Translations under genes and position numbers: made by a program
Notes under the pieces: generated by a model
Seen by the model: only the letters and a program-made list of their open reading frames with translations
Database searches by the model: none
What the model was told of the DNA's origin: nothing
Assembly (NCBI GenBank): GCA_040285825.1
Contig: JAUPSS010000013.1
Span: 248,001 to 312,000 of the forward strand
Direction: 5' to 3'
DNA length: 64,000 bases
Origin: Eukaryota sp. TZLM1-RC
Lineage: Eukaryota > Metamonada: BaSk clade
Shown: piece after piece, positions 53,556 to 62,875 of the stretch
Layout of the letters: the number at the start of each line of letters is the position of its first letter
Numbering within the stretch: the stretch's first letter is position 1

Positions 53556-54743
53556 CTATTCAAAAAATACAACATCATCAAAGGACACTGAGGGAGATTC
53601 ATAAACAGCATCAGTGATAGTGACATTGTCAGCAATTGTGAGGGCCGTACAAATGATGGAATTCTTAATCTGGACATTCTTACCAATGGATGTATTCCCG
53701 GCAATGAAAGAACTAGTGATGTTAGTCTGGTCACCTACTACAACACCATCCAGCACTGTGGAGTTCTTGACTTGCACATGAGCTCCAAGCTCCACCCCCA
53801 ACCCTATCGAACTATTGATTATGGTGGAATCAACACCTCCAGAAATAGGACCCGAAAAAAGGCTATTCTTGATGGTTCCTGTGACCTCTGGATCCACTGA
53901 TATAGGAGTAACTACCTGTCTCAGTCCCCCTGTCACCACTTTGGAGCTAAGGGATAGAACATCCTTGGGAGATGTAAGATGAACCGTGAGACCTTCCTGT
54001 ACGTGTGCATACACTCCAGGATTCCTACTATCTGTAAGTGAATTTAGTATAAGTTTAGGGAGAATATCATGCCATAAAGAACCATTAGACTCTTGTTGCA
54101 GGATTTGGTTTAAACAAGGAAAGGAAAACAAAAACACTTGGGACGGACACAAATCTGTGCGAATGGAGATACGAGGAAAGCGTTGCAATAACCCAAAAGA
54201 CATTGTAAGCTCACTAGCGTCATCTAAATCAACATCAAGTTCTTCGCCGTCCATAATACCAACAACTTTATTACTACAGACTTGTTCAGTGAACAATGCA
54301 AAACTAGAGGCTATACTGGGTATCTTATCAGGCTTTGAGGCCAGGAAAACACAGCAAGCGTCTCTGATCCTGAAAAGATCGACCATATCATGAAATAATG
54401 AAGACATCACTGAACAGATAGAGGAAACAAAGACATCTCTTGTTATAAAATGTTTATCAATGAGTCGTTTTAGAACAACGACAGTACCCTCGTGTGGATC
54501 AGAGCTTTGCAAAGATATTTTCATAGATTCTCTATCGGATAAATGAACCGCAATGGCTTCAAAGTCGGAAGGTGGACATATAATGATGAGATCGGTAATG
54601 CCAAAACGTTCTAGAAGAGCAAGATGATAGTCGATCAGGGGAACATTACCCAGACGGAGAAGAGCAATAGGAAGATTTTGTGTAAGCTTGTCGACCTCGC
54701 CTTCTGGCCAGCAGAAGAGGACAGCTTGAAATTCAACAGTCAT
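53556..54743 (-). CDS. EIF2B3: Translation initiation factor eIF2B subunit gamma
   Basis: 395 residues, ATG at 54743. N-terminal nucleotidyltransferase-like domain (MTVEFQAVLFCWPEGEVDKL, NLPIALLRLGNVPLIDYHLA, LLERFGITDLIII) and C-terminal left-handed beta-helix of hexapeptide repeats (GVDSTIINSSIGLGVELGAH, VQVKNSTVLDGVVVGD, NVQIKNSIICTALTIADNV). eIF2B is the guanine exchange factor for eIF2, and gamma forms its catalytic subcomplex with epsilon. The usual Gly-rich GGxGxRL signature is replaced by CWPEGEVDKL, so any sugar-nucleotide binding is lost; the animal proteins are also not enzymes. It is shorter than the animal protein (about 450). The start codon is 36 bp from that of Rpn5 on the opposite strand. 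Confidence 0.87.
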   Translation of the reverse strand: MTVEFQAVLFCWPEGEVDKLTQNLPIALLRLGNVPLIDYHLALLERFGITDLIIICPPSDFEAIAVHLSDRESMKISLQSSDPHEGTVVVLKRLIDKHFITRDVFVSSICSVMSSLFHDMVDLFRIRDACCVFLASKPDKIPSIASSFALFTEQVCSNKVVGIMDGEELDVDLDDASELTMSFGLLQRFPRISIRTDLCPSQVFLFSFPCLNQILQQESNGSLWHDILPKLILNSLTDSRNPGVYAHVQEGLTVHLTSPKDVLSLSSKVVTGGLRQVVTPISVDPEVTGTIKNSLFSGPISGGVDSTIINSSIGLGVELGAHVQVKNSTVLDGVVVGDQTNITSSFIAGNTSIGKNVQIKNSIICTALTIADNVTITDAVYESPSVSFDDVVFFE

Positions 54744-54779
54744 TGTGATTTCTGATGAAATAAACTTGTAATTCCCACA
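54744..54779. promoter_or_regulatory. 36-bp divergent gap between eIF2B-gamma and Rpn5
   Basis: The two start codons face apart with only 36 bp between them, so the core promoters and 5' leaders must be extremely short or overlap the coding regions. Confidence 0.6.
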
Positions 54780-56027
54780 ATGTCATCACCACAAAATGAC
54801 CATATATCTGAGCTTCAAGCTCTTGAAAAGAAATACAGACTAGCAGAGGATCGTGACAACACACGTTCCACTGCTCTTGAACTTCTCGATCTTTGCCGTC
54901 AGGTTTCAGTCGATCGTGCACTTACAGAACTCTCCACGCTGGTCAAAAAACGCCTTCAACAACCAGAAACAATCACAGCTATCGTTCGACATGTTCTCTC
55001 TTGGACCGACGACTTCACTGGCCAAGATGAATCATCCATTCAAATAAAACGTCGAATCCTAACCACAGTCAGAGACGCATCAGCTGGTAAACTCACAGTA
55101 GAAAAGGAACACGCCCTTGCCATTCGTCAGTTATCTAACCAGTACGTGTCCCTCAATGACATTGATAGCGCCGCCAAGGAGATCAAAGACCTGAGTCCTG
55201 AACAGATTGGTGCTTTTACACGTTCTGAAAGGATTGAAATGATTCTCTACCAAGTAGATCTCTTTCTCAAAACCAAGGACTTTATCCGGGCTGAGATATC
55301 ATTCCGCAAAATTACAATACGCTCTCTACAACACGAGGACGTCGAACCAAGGTTGAGGGTCATGTATTTTTTCCTAGCAACAAGAATTGCCCTGATAAGA
55401 GATGATTATTACACTACAAGCAGTGCATTTTATGACCTTTTCATCTCTTCAAAGTCACTCTCCTCTGATGATTCGGTGTTTAGTTTGTCTACTGGATCTC
55501 TCGCTTCCTCGGCCAGGTACCTATTACTTACTGAGCTGGGACCTGAAAGAAATACCTTGGCAGGAAGAGTAGTAGAGGAAGTTGTGAAAACTGGCCAAGA
55601 ATTGAAGGAAGTTGCACTTCTCCATAAGACATTGGGAACGTTATTGGTTGACTTGAACGAAGTGGATGCCTTGCCCAACGACGAAGACACGGGGGAACAT
55701 GTTCGTGGATGGAGGGAGCTGGTGAAGAGAGGCCTGGTTGATCACAATATTACAGTCGTTTCCAAGTTCTTTAGTCTAGTATCTTTTTCAAAGTTTGCAG
55801 AATTAGTCCAAGCAACTGAGGAATTTGCTGAAGAAAGACTAACTGTGTTGTTTGCAAATAATGTTGTTTATTGCAAGATCAACAGATTAGAGAGAATAAT
55901 TTCTTTTGAGAAGGAAAAGTCTTCTACTGCTGTGGTAAATGAATGGAGTTTTGCTTTGATGGGGGCTATAGAGAAGGTTGATAGGACTGTACATTTGATA
56001 GAAGTAGAGCAAAGTTTAGCCAAATAA
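54780..56027 (+). CDS. PSMD12: 26S proteasome regulatory subunit Rpn5
   Basis: 415 residues (animal PSMD12 about 456). Helical repeats occupy the N-terminal two thirds (ALEKKYRLAEDRDNTRSTAL, IQIKRRILTTVRDASAGKLT, VEKEHALAIRQLSNQYVS, RIEMILYQVDLFLKTKDFIR). A PCI domain follows (GLVDHNITVVSKFFSLVSFS, FANNVVYCKINRLERIISFE) and then the terminal helix that joins the lid bundle (NEWSFALMGAIEKVDRTVHL). The RVIEHNIRVISKYY-type stretch distinguishes Rpn5 from CSN4. It is a scaffold of the proteasome lid in cytosol and nucleus. It is in one exon, and divergent with eIF2B-gamma. Confidence 0.9.
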   Translation: MSSPQNDHISELQALEKKYRLAEDRDNTRSTALELLDLCRQVSVDRALTELSTLVKKRLQQPETITAIVRHVLSWTDDFTGQDESSIQIKRRILTTVRDASAGKLTVEKEHALAIRQLSNQYVSLNDIDSAAKEIKDLSPEQIGAFTRSERIEMILYQVDLFLKTKDFIRAEISFRKITIRSLQHEDVEPRLRVMYFFLATRIALIRDDYYTTSSAFYDLFISSKSLSSDDSVFSLSTGSLASSARYLLLTELGPERNTLAGRVVEEVVKTGQELKEVALLHKTLGTLLVDLNEVDALPNDEDTGEHVRGWRELVKRGLVDHNITVVSKFFSLVSFSKFAELVQATEEFAEERLTVLFANNVVYCKINRLERIISFEKEKSSTAVVNEWSFALMGAIEKVDRTVHLIEVEQSLAK

Positions 56028-56945
56028 AGATTTTGTTGATCTGTTTAGTTTATTTACCATTTGAAATTTGATATAAGCCAATAAGGCAACCTGAAATAAA
56101 ATAAAATAACCTAGAAGACGGTTATAACAAAAGAAAATTTAATAGACAATGGTACAATGTTAATGTTGTTGATTGGAATTGAAGTCCAAATTGATTGTAC
56201 CTTTTTTATTTTTTTAATTCAATACCTTCAATGATACATATGAATAATCACCTAGACCCAATAGGTCCAAATTCCATGGCGTTGAAAGCTCCATTGATCC
56301 TTCAAATTCAAATTCGAGGTGGGGCTTCAGATGTCAGAATTTTGGTAGTCGTCCCACAAAAATTTGCTTTGGTAGCAACAATTCCCTGAAAATACAATAA
56401 ATAAATAAATTTCCGAAAAGTCATTTTGGACATGTTTTGTCCAAGATTAAATATTTAATATTCAGTTCATCAATTGCCTAAAGTACAACTACCATCAGTG
56501 ATAACTGTTGTTCTTAAATTATTTGAAATATAAGAATCGCTGGAGTTACTAATAATATATACTATGTCACATTATCTTAATTAAGCACATGACGATACTA
56601 GATGCAGGAGGTAAGAGCCAAAATGTCTTTGAAGTCCTGAAATGGTGGACATGCCTTTTCACAGAAGGTTTGAACCAAAGTGGGAGCAACATCATAGTTT
56701 ATTAAAGTAATTGCTACTACCTCCAATTCTTATTTTCCAAATGTTAAGCCCAGAATTAGAATAATTAAGAGCTGGCATTGGATGGATGTACAATATAAAG
56801 ATGTTCATTTAGCCTGTTTCATAACTCAAAAGGTGGAGTCTAAGAGTTCCAGACAGATTTCTGCCTCTAACAACAAATTTCGTGGTTTTCTGTTGGTGGA
56901 TTACTATTCCTTTACGTTTATAGGTAGTGTACATATCTACATTAA
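56028..56945. other. Intergenic with a small retroelement scrap
   Basis: Mostly unassigned AT-rich DNA. A family B scrap lies at 56308-56388. Confidence 0.45.
56308..56388 (+). pseudogene. Family B retroelement scrap
   Basis: GASDVRILVVVPQKFALVAT aligns with KASDSSLFVTIVPQRFGLCA of family B. About 27 codons only. Confidence 0.6.
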
Positions 56946-58718
56946 ATGGATCCGTGTCAGACGTTTACAGACTTATTAGCCAAAGGTCAACACTTGTTTG
57001 CCTCCTTGAGTGAAATGCCTCAATTCAGTGGTGATGCATTCATTAACCGCTGTAGTGCATGTCTTGAGACTTACTACACTTTGTGGAAACTCCAACAATC
57101 CGAACGTCAGGCTCTTGACAACAACAACCTTCTCCCTCGTTCTGTTATTGGAGATATTGCCTCCCGATTGGCACAGCTATTCTATCACAGATACGTCCGT
57201 ACGACGGACCCACGACATCTTCTACACGCATACACCTTTTTTGCAGCCATTCATTCACAAAAATACTACTCAAACATACCCAAAGACCCAACTACCATTA
57301 CCCGAGTTTTTCGCTACTACACACGCTTTATAGCCGTTTGCCTGCTCCGCTGTACAGAGAAACAAATCGTAATGGACCTAACCGCAACCCTCACCTCTCT
57401 CATTTCTACATACTCTAGTGTTCTCTCTCCTTGCACCCTCGTTGAATGGAACTCCTTGCTCCACGAAATCAACCACTTTATTGATTCACTTTTTCCGCCT
57501 AATCTTGACTCATCTGCGCGCCTTTTTGACAATCGTATCACTTCACACTGGGTTACAAATTCTCTCCCATACTCTACAATAGCTTCCCGTCGCCCTTCGC
57601 TCTCATACTGTCTATCACCACTCTCCAACAACTACATCACTGACTCCCCCCAACAACCCACTCCTGTTATGACGCACTCCTTCCCAAAGCTCAGTGAGCA
57701 AAGCAAGAGGCATGGAAGAGGGTTGAAGATGGGGGAGGTGGTAGTGGTAGGGAACAAGAGCCAGGCTAGGTTTAGTGAGCTGACAGTCGATATGCTACGT
57801 GTCATGACGTGTGTCGAGAGGAGTGATTATGGAATGACAATTGATGACCACGTGATTGATTTTGATAGTTTCCGGTCAACAATGTCGACACCCAGGCATT
57901 TATTGTATAAGCCCAGCGTGGGATCTCTGTTGTCTGGAATCTCAAACGTCACTAGTACACTTTCCACATCTAGATATTTGCTTGTGTACCTGTCAGCAGA
58001 TGGGCTTGACGCGGAGAAGGGATCAATCAATCAACCAATGGGGTTAAAAATGACGTGTGAAAATAACCCTAGAGCAGAACGTTTCAATTCGCAGTGTCTG
58101 CCACTTGATGGTCTTTATCCATTTGATTTATTTTCTTTTACAAGAAATCATCTATTCCTCGTCATTGATTCACCAAATGCTTTTCTTTTTCAAACACTTG
58201 AACCTAAATTTGATTCCATGCTGATGTTACTGCTGTCTCCCAAAGTTGTTCATCCATTATTAGAACCTTTAAATGTACAAGATTCGGTTTTTACGTTGTT
58301 CATTACATCCCCTGCATTAGCGTATCTTCGTGTTTTTGATGAAAATGGTGAAGGAATTGATAACAATTGCTTGCATTCCATTGATTGTTGTATTTCTTCA
58401 GCATTGGGGGACGTTTCTAAGAATATGTGTCAGTATTGTGACCCTGATGACGTGTTAGTTTCCTTTTTTGATGATGAAATACTTCGAATTTTGGTATTGA
58501 GGGCGATTTTGTTTAGACAATTAATTGTGAAGCTCAATAAAGGAGTCGTTGCTGATGAATATCTACCAATAATTAAGCCAAGTGTTCCCCAACGAATATT
58601 TGAATTAAATTTGTGGGATGAGCTGTTTGATGAGTTGTCGCTTTTTTTGAATCAAAATCAATTTGATTGTAATCAGTTTGATTGTGAACTTCAATTTGAT
58701 GGAATCGATGATTTGTAG
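56946..58718 (+). CDS. SCAI: SCAI family protein (suppressor of cancer cell invasion homologue)
   Basis: 590 residues from the ATG at 56946. The N-terminal 180 residues match SCAI well: FTDLLAKGQHLFASLSEMPQ, LETYYTLWKLQQSERQ, IGDIASRLAQLFYHRYVRTT, FFAAIHSQKYYSN, RYYTRFIAVCLLRC and VEWNSLLHEINHFI. The C-terminal part keeps SRYLLVYLSADG, LFLVIDSPNAFLFQTLE and MLLLLSPKVVHPL. SCAI is a nuclear cofactor that represses MRTF/SRF transcription in animals and protects DNA break ends. Here a nuclear regulatory role is inferred only by homology. It ends with an acidic Asn/Phe-rich tail (FDCNQFDCELQFDGIDD). Codon use becomes more AT-rich in the last third. Confidence 0.86.
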   Translation: MDPCQTFTDLLAKGQHLFASLSEMPQFSGDAFINRCSACLETYYTLWKLQQSERQALDNNNLLPRSVIGDIASRLAQLFYHRYVRTTDPRHLLHAYTFFAAIHSQKYYSNIPKDPTTITRVFRYYTRFIAVCLLRCTEKQIVMDLTATLTSLISTYSSVLSPCTLVEWNSLLHEINHFIDSLFPPNLDSSARLFDNRITSHWVTNSLPYSTIASRRPSLSYCLSPLSNNYITDSPQQPTPVMTHSFPKLSEQSKRHGRGLKMGEVVVVGNKSQARFSELTVDMLRVMTCVERSDYGMTIDDHVIDFDSFRSTMSTPRHLLYKPSVGSLLSGISNVTSTLSTSRYLLVYLSADGLDAEKGSINQPMGLKMTCENNPRAERFNSQCLPLDGLYPFDLFSFTRNHLFLVIDSPNAFLFQTLEPKFDSMLMLLLSPKVVHPLLEPLNVQDSVFTLFITSPALAYLRVFDENGEGIDNNCLHSIDCCISSALGDVSKNMCQYCDPDDVLVSFFDDEILRILVLRAILFRQLIVKLNKGVVADEYLPIIKPSVPQRIFELNLWDELFDELSLFLNQNQFDCNQFDCELQFDGIDDL

Positions 58719-59369
58719 AAGAGTTTTTTTGTAAATATTGAATAAAATTTTGGTCTTTATCTGATTTTTGTGAACAAGTTTTATTAGTTTTTTGAAAAAG
58801 AAGGGTTATTTTTCTTATTAAAAAAGTAAATAATTAAAATATTATTTTCTTTGAACACAAGTCTTGGAGTAATGCTCAAGCAACCGCCGGCTCCAGGATG
58901 GCTTCAATCTAGTTACTCCATCAGACAGAGGTAGATTAGGGTAGATTTCGACTTATCTTGCCCTGAGCTTGTGATGAGAAACTCTGATTCCAAGTCCAAC
59001 TCAAAAAAATTTGGTGACAGACAATACAATCACTAATTCTAATTAATTCAAGAATTAAGACAACAGTACACATCCAATATTCATTCAACATTTCTTAACG
59101 TCTGAAAAATATTCACGGTCTTTTTTGATAGCCTTCTGATAGTCAAGTCATCCAGGAGAAACATGTTCTACCACTTGGACAATTTTTTTCTTTTGTATGA
59201 TAAAGCACCTGTCCATATTGAGACAATTCCTGCTGCTCGACCGAAAGGAGTTCATGGAAACTCCATGTTAACCATAAGCTGAAAAAAAACGAGTTAGACA
59301 TTAATTGGAAAATATCACAGACTTTCGAGAACAGTTGTCGGAAAAGAGGCATAATCAGTATGATCATGC
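58719..59369. other. Intergenic
   Basis: No gene is seen. A GC-richer patch near 58880-58985 has no recognisable fold. Confidence 0.4.
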
Positions 59370-59585
59370 TATTCGGCATTCAACGATAGCAATTTTGCTT
59401 TATATTTATCATTTTTAGTGTTTGTGGCAACAACTTAGGGGTCTTTTGATTTTGACTGAGCTAACGGTACAAAAGAATCATTACACACATCAGTTGATTT
59501 CACATCAGTAATGATGGTCGTTCCTTTAAGCCCTTCAAGCATTAAATCACCCCTATCTCGACCAAAAGAATTCAAAGCATAAAAA
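59370..59585 (-). pseudogene. Retroelement fragment, endonuclease region (family C)
   Basis: The minus strand reads LNSFGRDRGDLMLEGLKGTT, IITDVKSTDVCNDSFVPLAQ, SKSKDP, stop, NDKYKAKLLSLNAE. It shares DVCNDS and KYKAKLLSLNAE with 15803-16123, defining a third family. Confidence 0.78.
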
Positions 59586-59626
59586 TACCATCAACAATGT
59601 TTTTAAATTTTCTTAACAATATTTCT

Positions 59627-59939
59627 TTAATAAACACATTGTAAATCAGTATCTAAATAATCCATCTCTTCCAAAACACAACAACTAAATGCAACTCCTT
59701 CATAGTGAGATCCAATGGAAAGCAAAGCATCAAAAACCTTCTTCAACATCCTCGTAATAATGAAAAACACAATTCTATCTTGCCAAAACAATTTGGTGAA
59801 ATTTTTATTGGTCCCTGTTTTCACAATCATTTCAAAATCTGCTACAAAACGTCCAGCGGTATGAGCAAGTGAACCAAACATAAAAAATACAAAAGGATAC
59901 ACATTGAATTTTGCTTGCTGTTGGGTAGACATTTTCAAG
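59627..59939 (-). pseudogene. Family A fragment, part downstream of the LTR element
   Basis: The minus strand reads MSTQQQAKFNVYPFVFFMFG, SLAHTAGRFVADFEMIVKTG, LFWQDRIVFFIIT and a C-terminus LEEMDYLDTDL. It continues upstream at 61375-61545, so a single family A copy was split by the LTR element. Confidence 0.85.
59936..59939. repeat. 4-bp target-site duplication (left) of LTR element
   Basis: CAAG, repeated at 61375-61378. Confidence 0.75.
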
Positions 59940-60031
59940 TGTTGCCTAAAGTCTATTGTAGTAAAGAAAAGTCAATGAGGAAAAGTTGATTTATTTTCTA
60001 ATCAAAACATATAAGCCTGAGGGCGCCAACA
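59940..60031. repeat. 92-bp terminal repeat (3' LTR relative to the minus-strand ORF)
   Basis: Begins TGTTGCCTAAAG and ends GGCGCCAACA, i.e. TGTTG...CAACA inverted termini as in LTRs. It differs from the other end in a few bases around 60001-60020. Confidence 0.88.
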
Positions 60032-60049
60032 CTGCTTTTTCCCTTTTTC
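60032..60049 (-). promoter_or_regulatory. Polypurine tract of the LTR element
   Basis: Minus-strand purine run directly before the 3' terminal repeat, the expected place for plus-strand priming. Confidence 0.75.
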
Positions 60050-60335
60050 AAAGTAAATCAGCTTATATGAATATGGAACTAAAACTATAAACAAATAATT
60101 AAATAACTATAATTACTAAGAACTAAATACTGAATTCTACTGTTTTCTATTGTCTACAATTATCTTTGTAGTGATTGGGATTCGCACAAACACTGGTTTT
60201 ACATTTTTAAGATCGACAATTGATGTACCATGACTCTCTTACAAAAATGTTAGTATAGTGTAGTAAGCAATAACTGAAAAGGGCCTCGTTCCGAGAACTG
60301 TGTGTTTGAATACTTTGTTGTGTATGTTTTAATCG

Positions 60336-61199
60336 CTACATAAAGCGCTCTGCTTCTTCCCTTTTTCGTAAACGAGTAACGTGGTAGTGTCGTTGGGTAA
60401 AGGTATCATGTAATCGAAGAATGGATTCGCTAATGATCATGCAGAGTCTATGTTGGATCAAAACAACAGTAAACGAAGTAACATACTCCAGAAACCTGAA
60501 GGCGGCGTCTTTTGTTGTTAAAGTACTGGCTTTACGACTAAAAATATCAGAGCAGCAATGGCCGTATCTTTGCATTGTAGTACAATAATGGTGGATGTGG
60601 AGTCTCTACTCGTAACCTCGTATGTAGTCGACTTTTTGTGTTTGGATCCATGAAGAAGAGAGCTGCTCGGATGTATACAAGTCCATAGATTTGAGGTGAA
60701 GCTCCGCGTCCTTGTTAGGAGTTTGTAGAATATCACTGGAGTCAGCTTCTCCTTCCATTTCATCTAATTGAGATTGAATTTCTTCATACTCTCCTAGTGG
60801 GGAAGACGTGTCTAAGGTGGGATTTCCATCCGTTCCCTTTGAGACAGGTTCTACATTTGGGAGGGGAGAGGGAGCCGGGTCCGTTCTCGTTGCCTCGTCT
60901 GTTTCTTCTTTCCTTTTGAGGGGAGGGGGAACTAGGTACGTTCTCGTTGCCTCATTTCTTTCTTGTTTCCTTTTGAGGGTAGAGGGAGCCGGATCTTTTC
61001 TTGTTACCTCTTCCATTGCTGAAGATGGAGAGACCTCGCCCACGCTTTCATCTTTCACTTTTAAGGAGGGGGAGGTGGGATCCGGGTCCGTTGCCTCGTT
61101 AGCCTCTTTATTATGTATATGTGTATATGTCGCTGGTTCCTGCTGCATGTTAGGTGAGAAATTAGGGTCAGAGATATCTTGCTGAAAGATGTCTGACAT
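60336..61199 (-). CDS. Element-encoded repetitive hydrophilic protein with an in-frame TAG
   Basis: ATG at 61199 (MSDIFQQDISDPNFSPNMQQ). 197 codons run to a TAG at 60608-60606, after which the same frame stays open for another 89 codons to 60336, giving a potential 287-residue readthrough product. The first part is acidic/basic low complexity with a tandem repeat of about 25 residues (ERNEATRTYLVPPPLKRK, ETDEATRTDPAPSP) and NLS-like LKRKQER. The part after TAG is helical and more ordered (TTKDAAFRFLEYVTSFTVVL, QHRLCMIISESILRLHDTF). I see no known gag, protease or polymerase motif. A decayed or readthrough gag-like protein is possible. Confidence 0.5.
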
Positions 61200-61282
61200 G
61201 CTGTAAAGGTTTCTGGGGATGTTTACTAGTAAAGCGCTGAGGTTATGGTATACCCTTTGACTTTAAAATGGCCAATAATCAT

Positions 61283-61374
61283 TGTTGCCTAAAGTCTATT
61301 GTAGTAAAGAAAAGTCAATGAGGAAAAGTTGATTTATTTTCTATTCATATTATATAAGCCTTAGGGCGCCAACA
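61283..61374. repeat. 92-bp terminal repeat (5' LTR relative to the minus-strand ORF)
   Basis: TGTTGCCTAAAG ... GGCGCCAACA; same length as the other end. Read on the minus strand it has a TATATAATA box about 19 bp from its start, usable as a promoter. Confidence 0.88.
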
Positions 61375-61378
61375 CAAG
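61375..61378. repeat. 4-bp target-site duplication (right) of LTR element
   Basis: CAAG, identical to 59936-59939. Confidence 0.75.
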
Positions 61379-61545
61379 GTTCAATGAATTGTCTGATTTT
61401 GAAACTTTCGGCATTTGAAAGGGGATTCAGCATTTCAGAATCAGCTAACCTTTCATTTGAGACATTACAAGGATCAAATGTTGTCATGACTGTCATGCAG
61501 TGTCAGCACAAATGGAGGTAGTTGTCATGCCCAGTTATTCCTTTA
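61375..61545 (-). pseudogene. Family A fragment, part upstream of the LTR element
   Basis: The minus strand reads TTFDPCNVSNERLADSEMLN, PLSNAESFKIRQFIEP, corresponding to VDPCNASNERLVNSEIHNPL and the following residues of copy A3. The next residues are found at 59939, across the LTR element. Confidence 0.85.
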
Positions 61546-62581
61546 ACCTTGAACCGTTGTCACTCATAGATGGATATACAACAAGATCACTTTCGAAAAC
61601 CTTCCATGGATAAATTATTACATAATTAATTAATTACATAATTATTACTTATATTATTAGAAATGACACGCTTTCTGCAACCTCTTTTTCTCAAACTCAA
61701 AAGAAATTTGATGAAGTCTGACAACAAATATCGAGTGGAGTATCTTTTTATTTAATTTAATTTGTATTTAATTCTTTTTTTGGGTCTTGTCAAAGAATAA
61801 AGAAATTCACTATTACAAATAAAGATAAATATCATTTGATTTCTATTATTATTTTCTTTTTGCAAACCAAAAAATAATTTTAAGTAACGTCCTGTTATAC
61901 CTTTCCTGAATGGAACAAATTCTGAATTATAACTTCGTTATCAATTTGACAATTCAGTTGTCCGATGTGAATGTTGACAATTTTCATGTACTAAATCTAC
62001 ACATCTCTTAAACGTATAGGGAGGTTCTTTAGGTATAGGGAGGTTTTTCAGATAACTCACTCCATATGTGCATAATTTATTTTGATTTGATTTGTTTTGT
62101 GAAGAGGCCAAGAATGTAAAAAATAATTAAAAATAAAAGGACAAATAGTGTCAATAAAACTAAATACAAATTGTTTTTATTCTTGAAACTTCCTGAAGTA
62201 CAGACAGTTTTTGGTACAGAACACTTACTTAGAAAAGGAAGGGATCATAGATTGTGTTGACTAGTGAGTTGCTAGAAGGTTTGCAGGATGTACTTTGATT
62301 TAATGCTGAAAAAAAGTTTGTTGGTTAAGTGTGAGATTACTCAATAATGGTTACTGTAGTTCTAATTGCAGTATCTTTGAACTCTTGGAAGCAAAGTTTA
62401 TGGATGTGGTGCCGCATCCTGAACAGTTTCGCTAAGGATACTATGATTCCGCAGCACAGTGAATTTGTTGCACACAAGCCAAGTAGCCAAGCAGTTGCTT
62501 GGTTCAACAACCCTCCTTGGTTTATACAAAATACAAAAGGAATGTACTTTATTTACATGAAACTGTACAGAGAAAGGATAA
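61546..62581. other. AT-rich intergenic region
   Basis: No gene is recognised. A GGTTCTTTAGGTATAGGGAGG-like tandem (AGGGAGGTT twice) lies near 62018-62046. Confidence 0.4.
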
Positions 62582-62875
62582 TTAAAAGTCAAACTGGTCC
62601 TCCGATTCATTACCCGAGTTCTGGTGTTGATCCTCCACTTCATTTATAGTTGGAACTTCAGATTTTGTTGGAATGTTGAGAATCGGTAACGAATGGGACA
62701 GAGGAGACTCCTTGAATTTCATCATATCATCCTTGGAGTAGGTAATTCGAGTTCCACCAGGGGTCTCCATAATATACGTTGATTGGCCAACAGATAACAT
62801 AGCATCAAGCTCTCTACCGTTATGAGAGACGCGGATGGACTGGGACGCACTAGACTGTTCATTGGGCAACGTCAT
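62582..62875 (-). CDS. 4E-BP-like translation repressor
   Basis: 97 residues, ATG at 62875. The core METPGGTRITYSKDDMMKFK, directly followed by ESPLS, aligns with [22 protein letters not shown] of animal eIF4E-binding proteins (114-120 residues). Corresponding features: TP before GGTR (mTOR site Thr46 in human 4E-BP1), the eIF4E-binding motif YxxxxLPhi here as YSKDDMM (Leu replaced by Met), an SP at the Ser65 position, and a C-terminus EDQFDF where the TOS motif FEMDI sits. The rest is low complexity, as expected for an intrinsically disordered protein. Inferred role: binds eIF4E and blocks eIF4G until phosphorylated by TOR. No intron. Confidence 0.72.
   Translation of the reverse strand: MTLPNEQSSASQSIRVSHNGRELDAMLSVGQSTYIMETPGGTRITYSKDDMMKFKESPLSHSLPILNIPTKSEVPTINEVEDQHQNSGNESEDQFDF

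Larger units (their letters stand above)
59940..61374 (-). mobile_element. Miniature LTR retrotransposon (TRIM-like), 1,435 bp
   Basis: Two 92-bp direct repeats with TG...CA ends flank 1.25 kb. On the minus strand a polypurine tract (AAAAAGGGAAAAAGCAG, 60032-60049) abuts the 3' repeat, as needed for plus-strand priming. CAAG is duplicated at both flanks, and outside it the two halves of one family A pseudogene resume. No reverse transcriptase, protease or integrase is encoded, so mobilisation must be in trans. The primer-binding site is not certain: a TGG occurs 7-8 nt inside the 5' repeat (minus-strand TTATTGGCCATTTTAAAG). A partial third repeat lies at 36313-36370. Confidence 0.83.

Noticed and set aside
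54780-56027. COP9 signalosome subunit CSN4
   Set aside because: CSN4 and Rpn5 are both PCI proteins, but the HNITVVSKFF stretch, the following KINRLERIISFE and the terminal helix fit Rpn5 better.
58860-58985. A structured RNA gene in a GC-richer patch
   Set aside because: I tried to fold it as a tRNA or snRNA and found no consistent stems or conserved boxes.
36313-61374. CRISPR-like repeats
   Set aside because: The repeated 92-bp units are only two or three, far apart and with TG...CA ends; they are LTR-like. No short regularly spaced repeats occur in the window.
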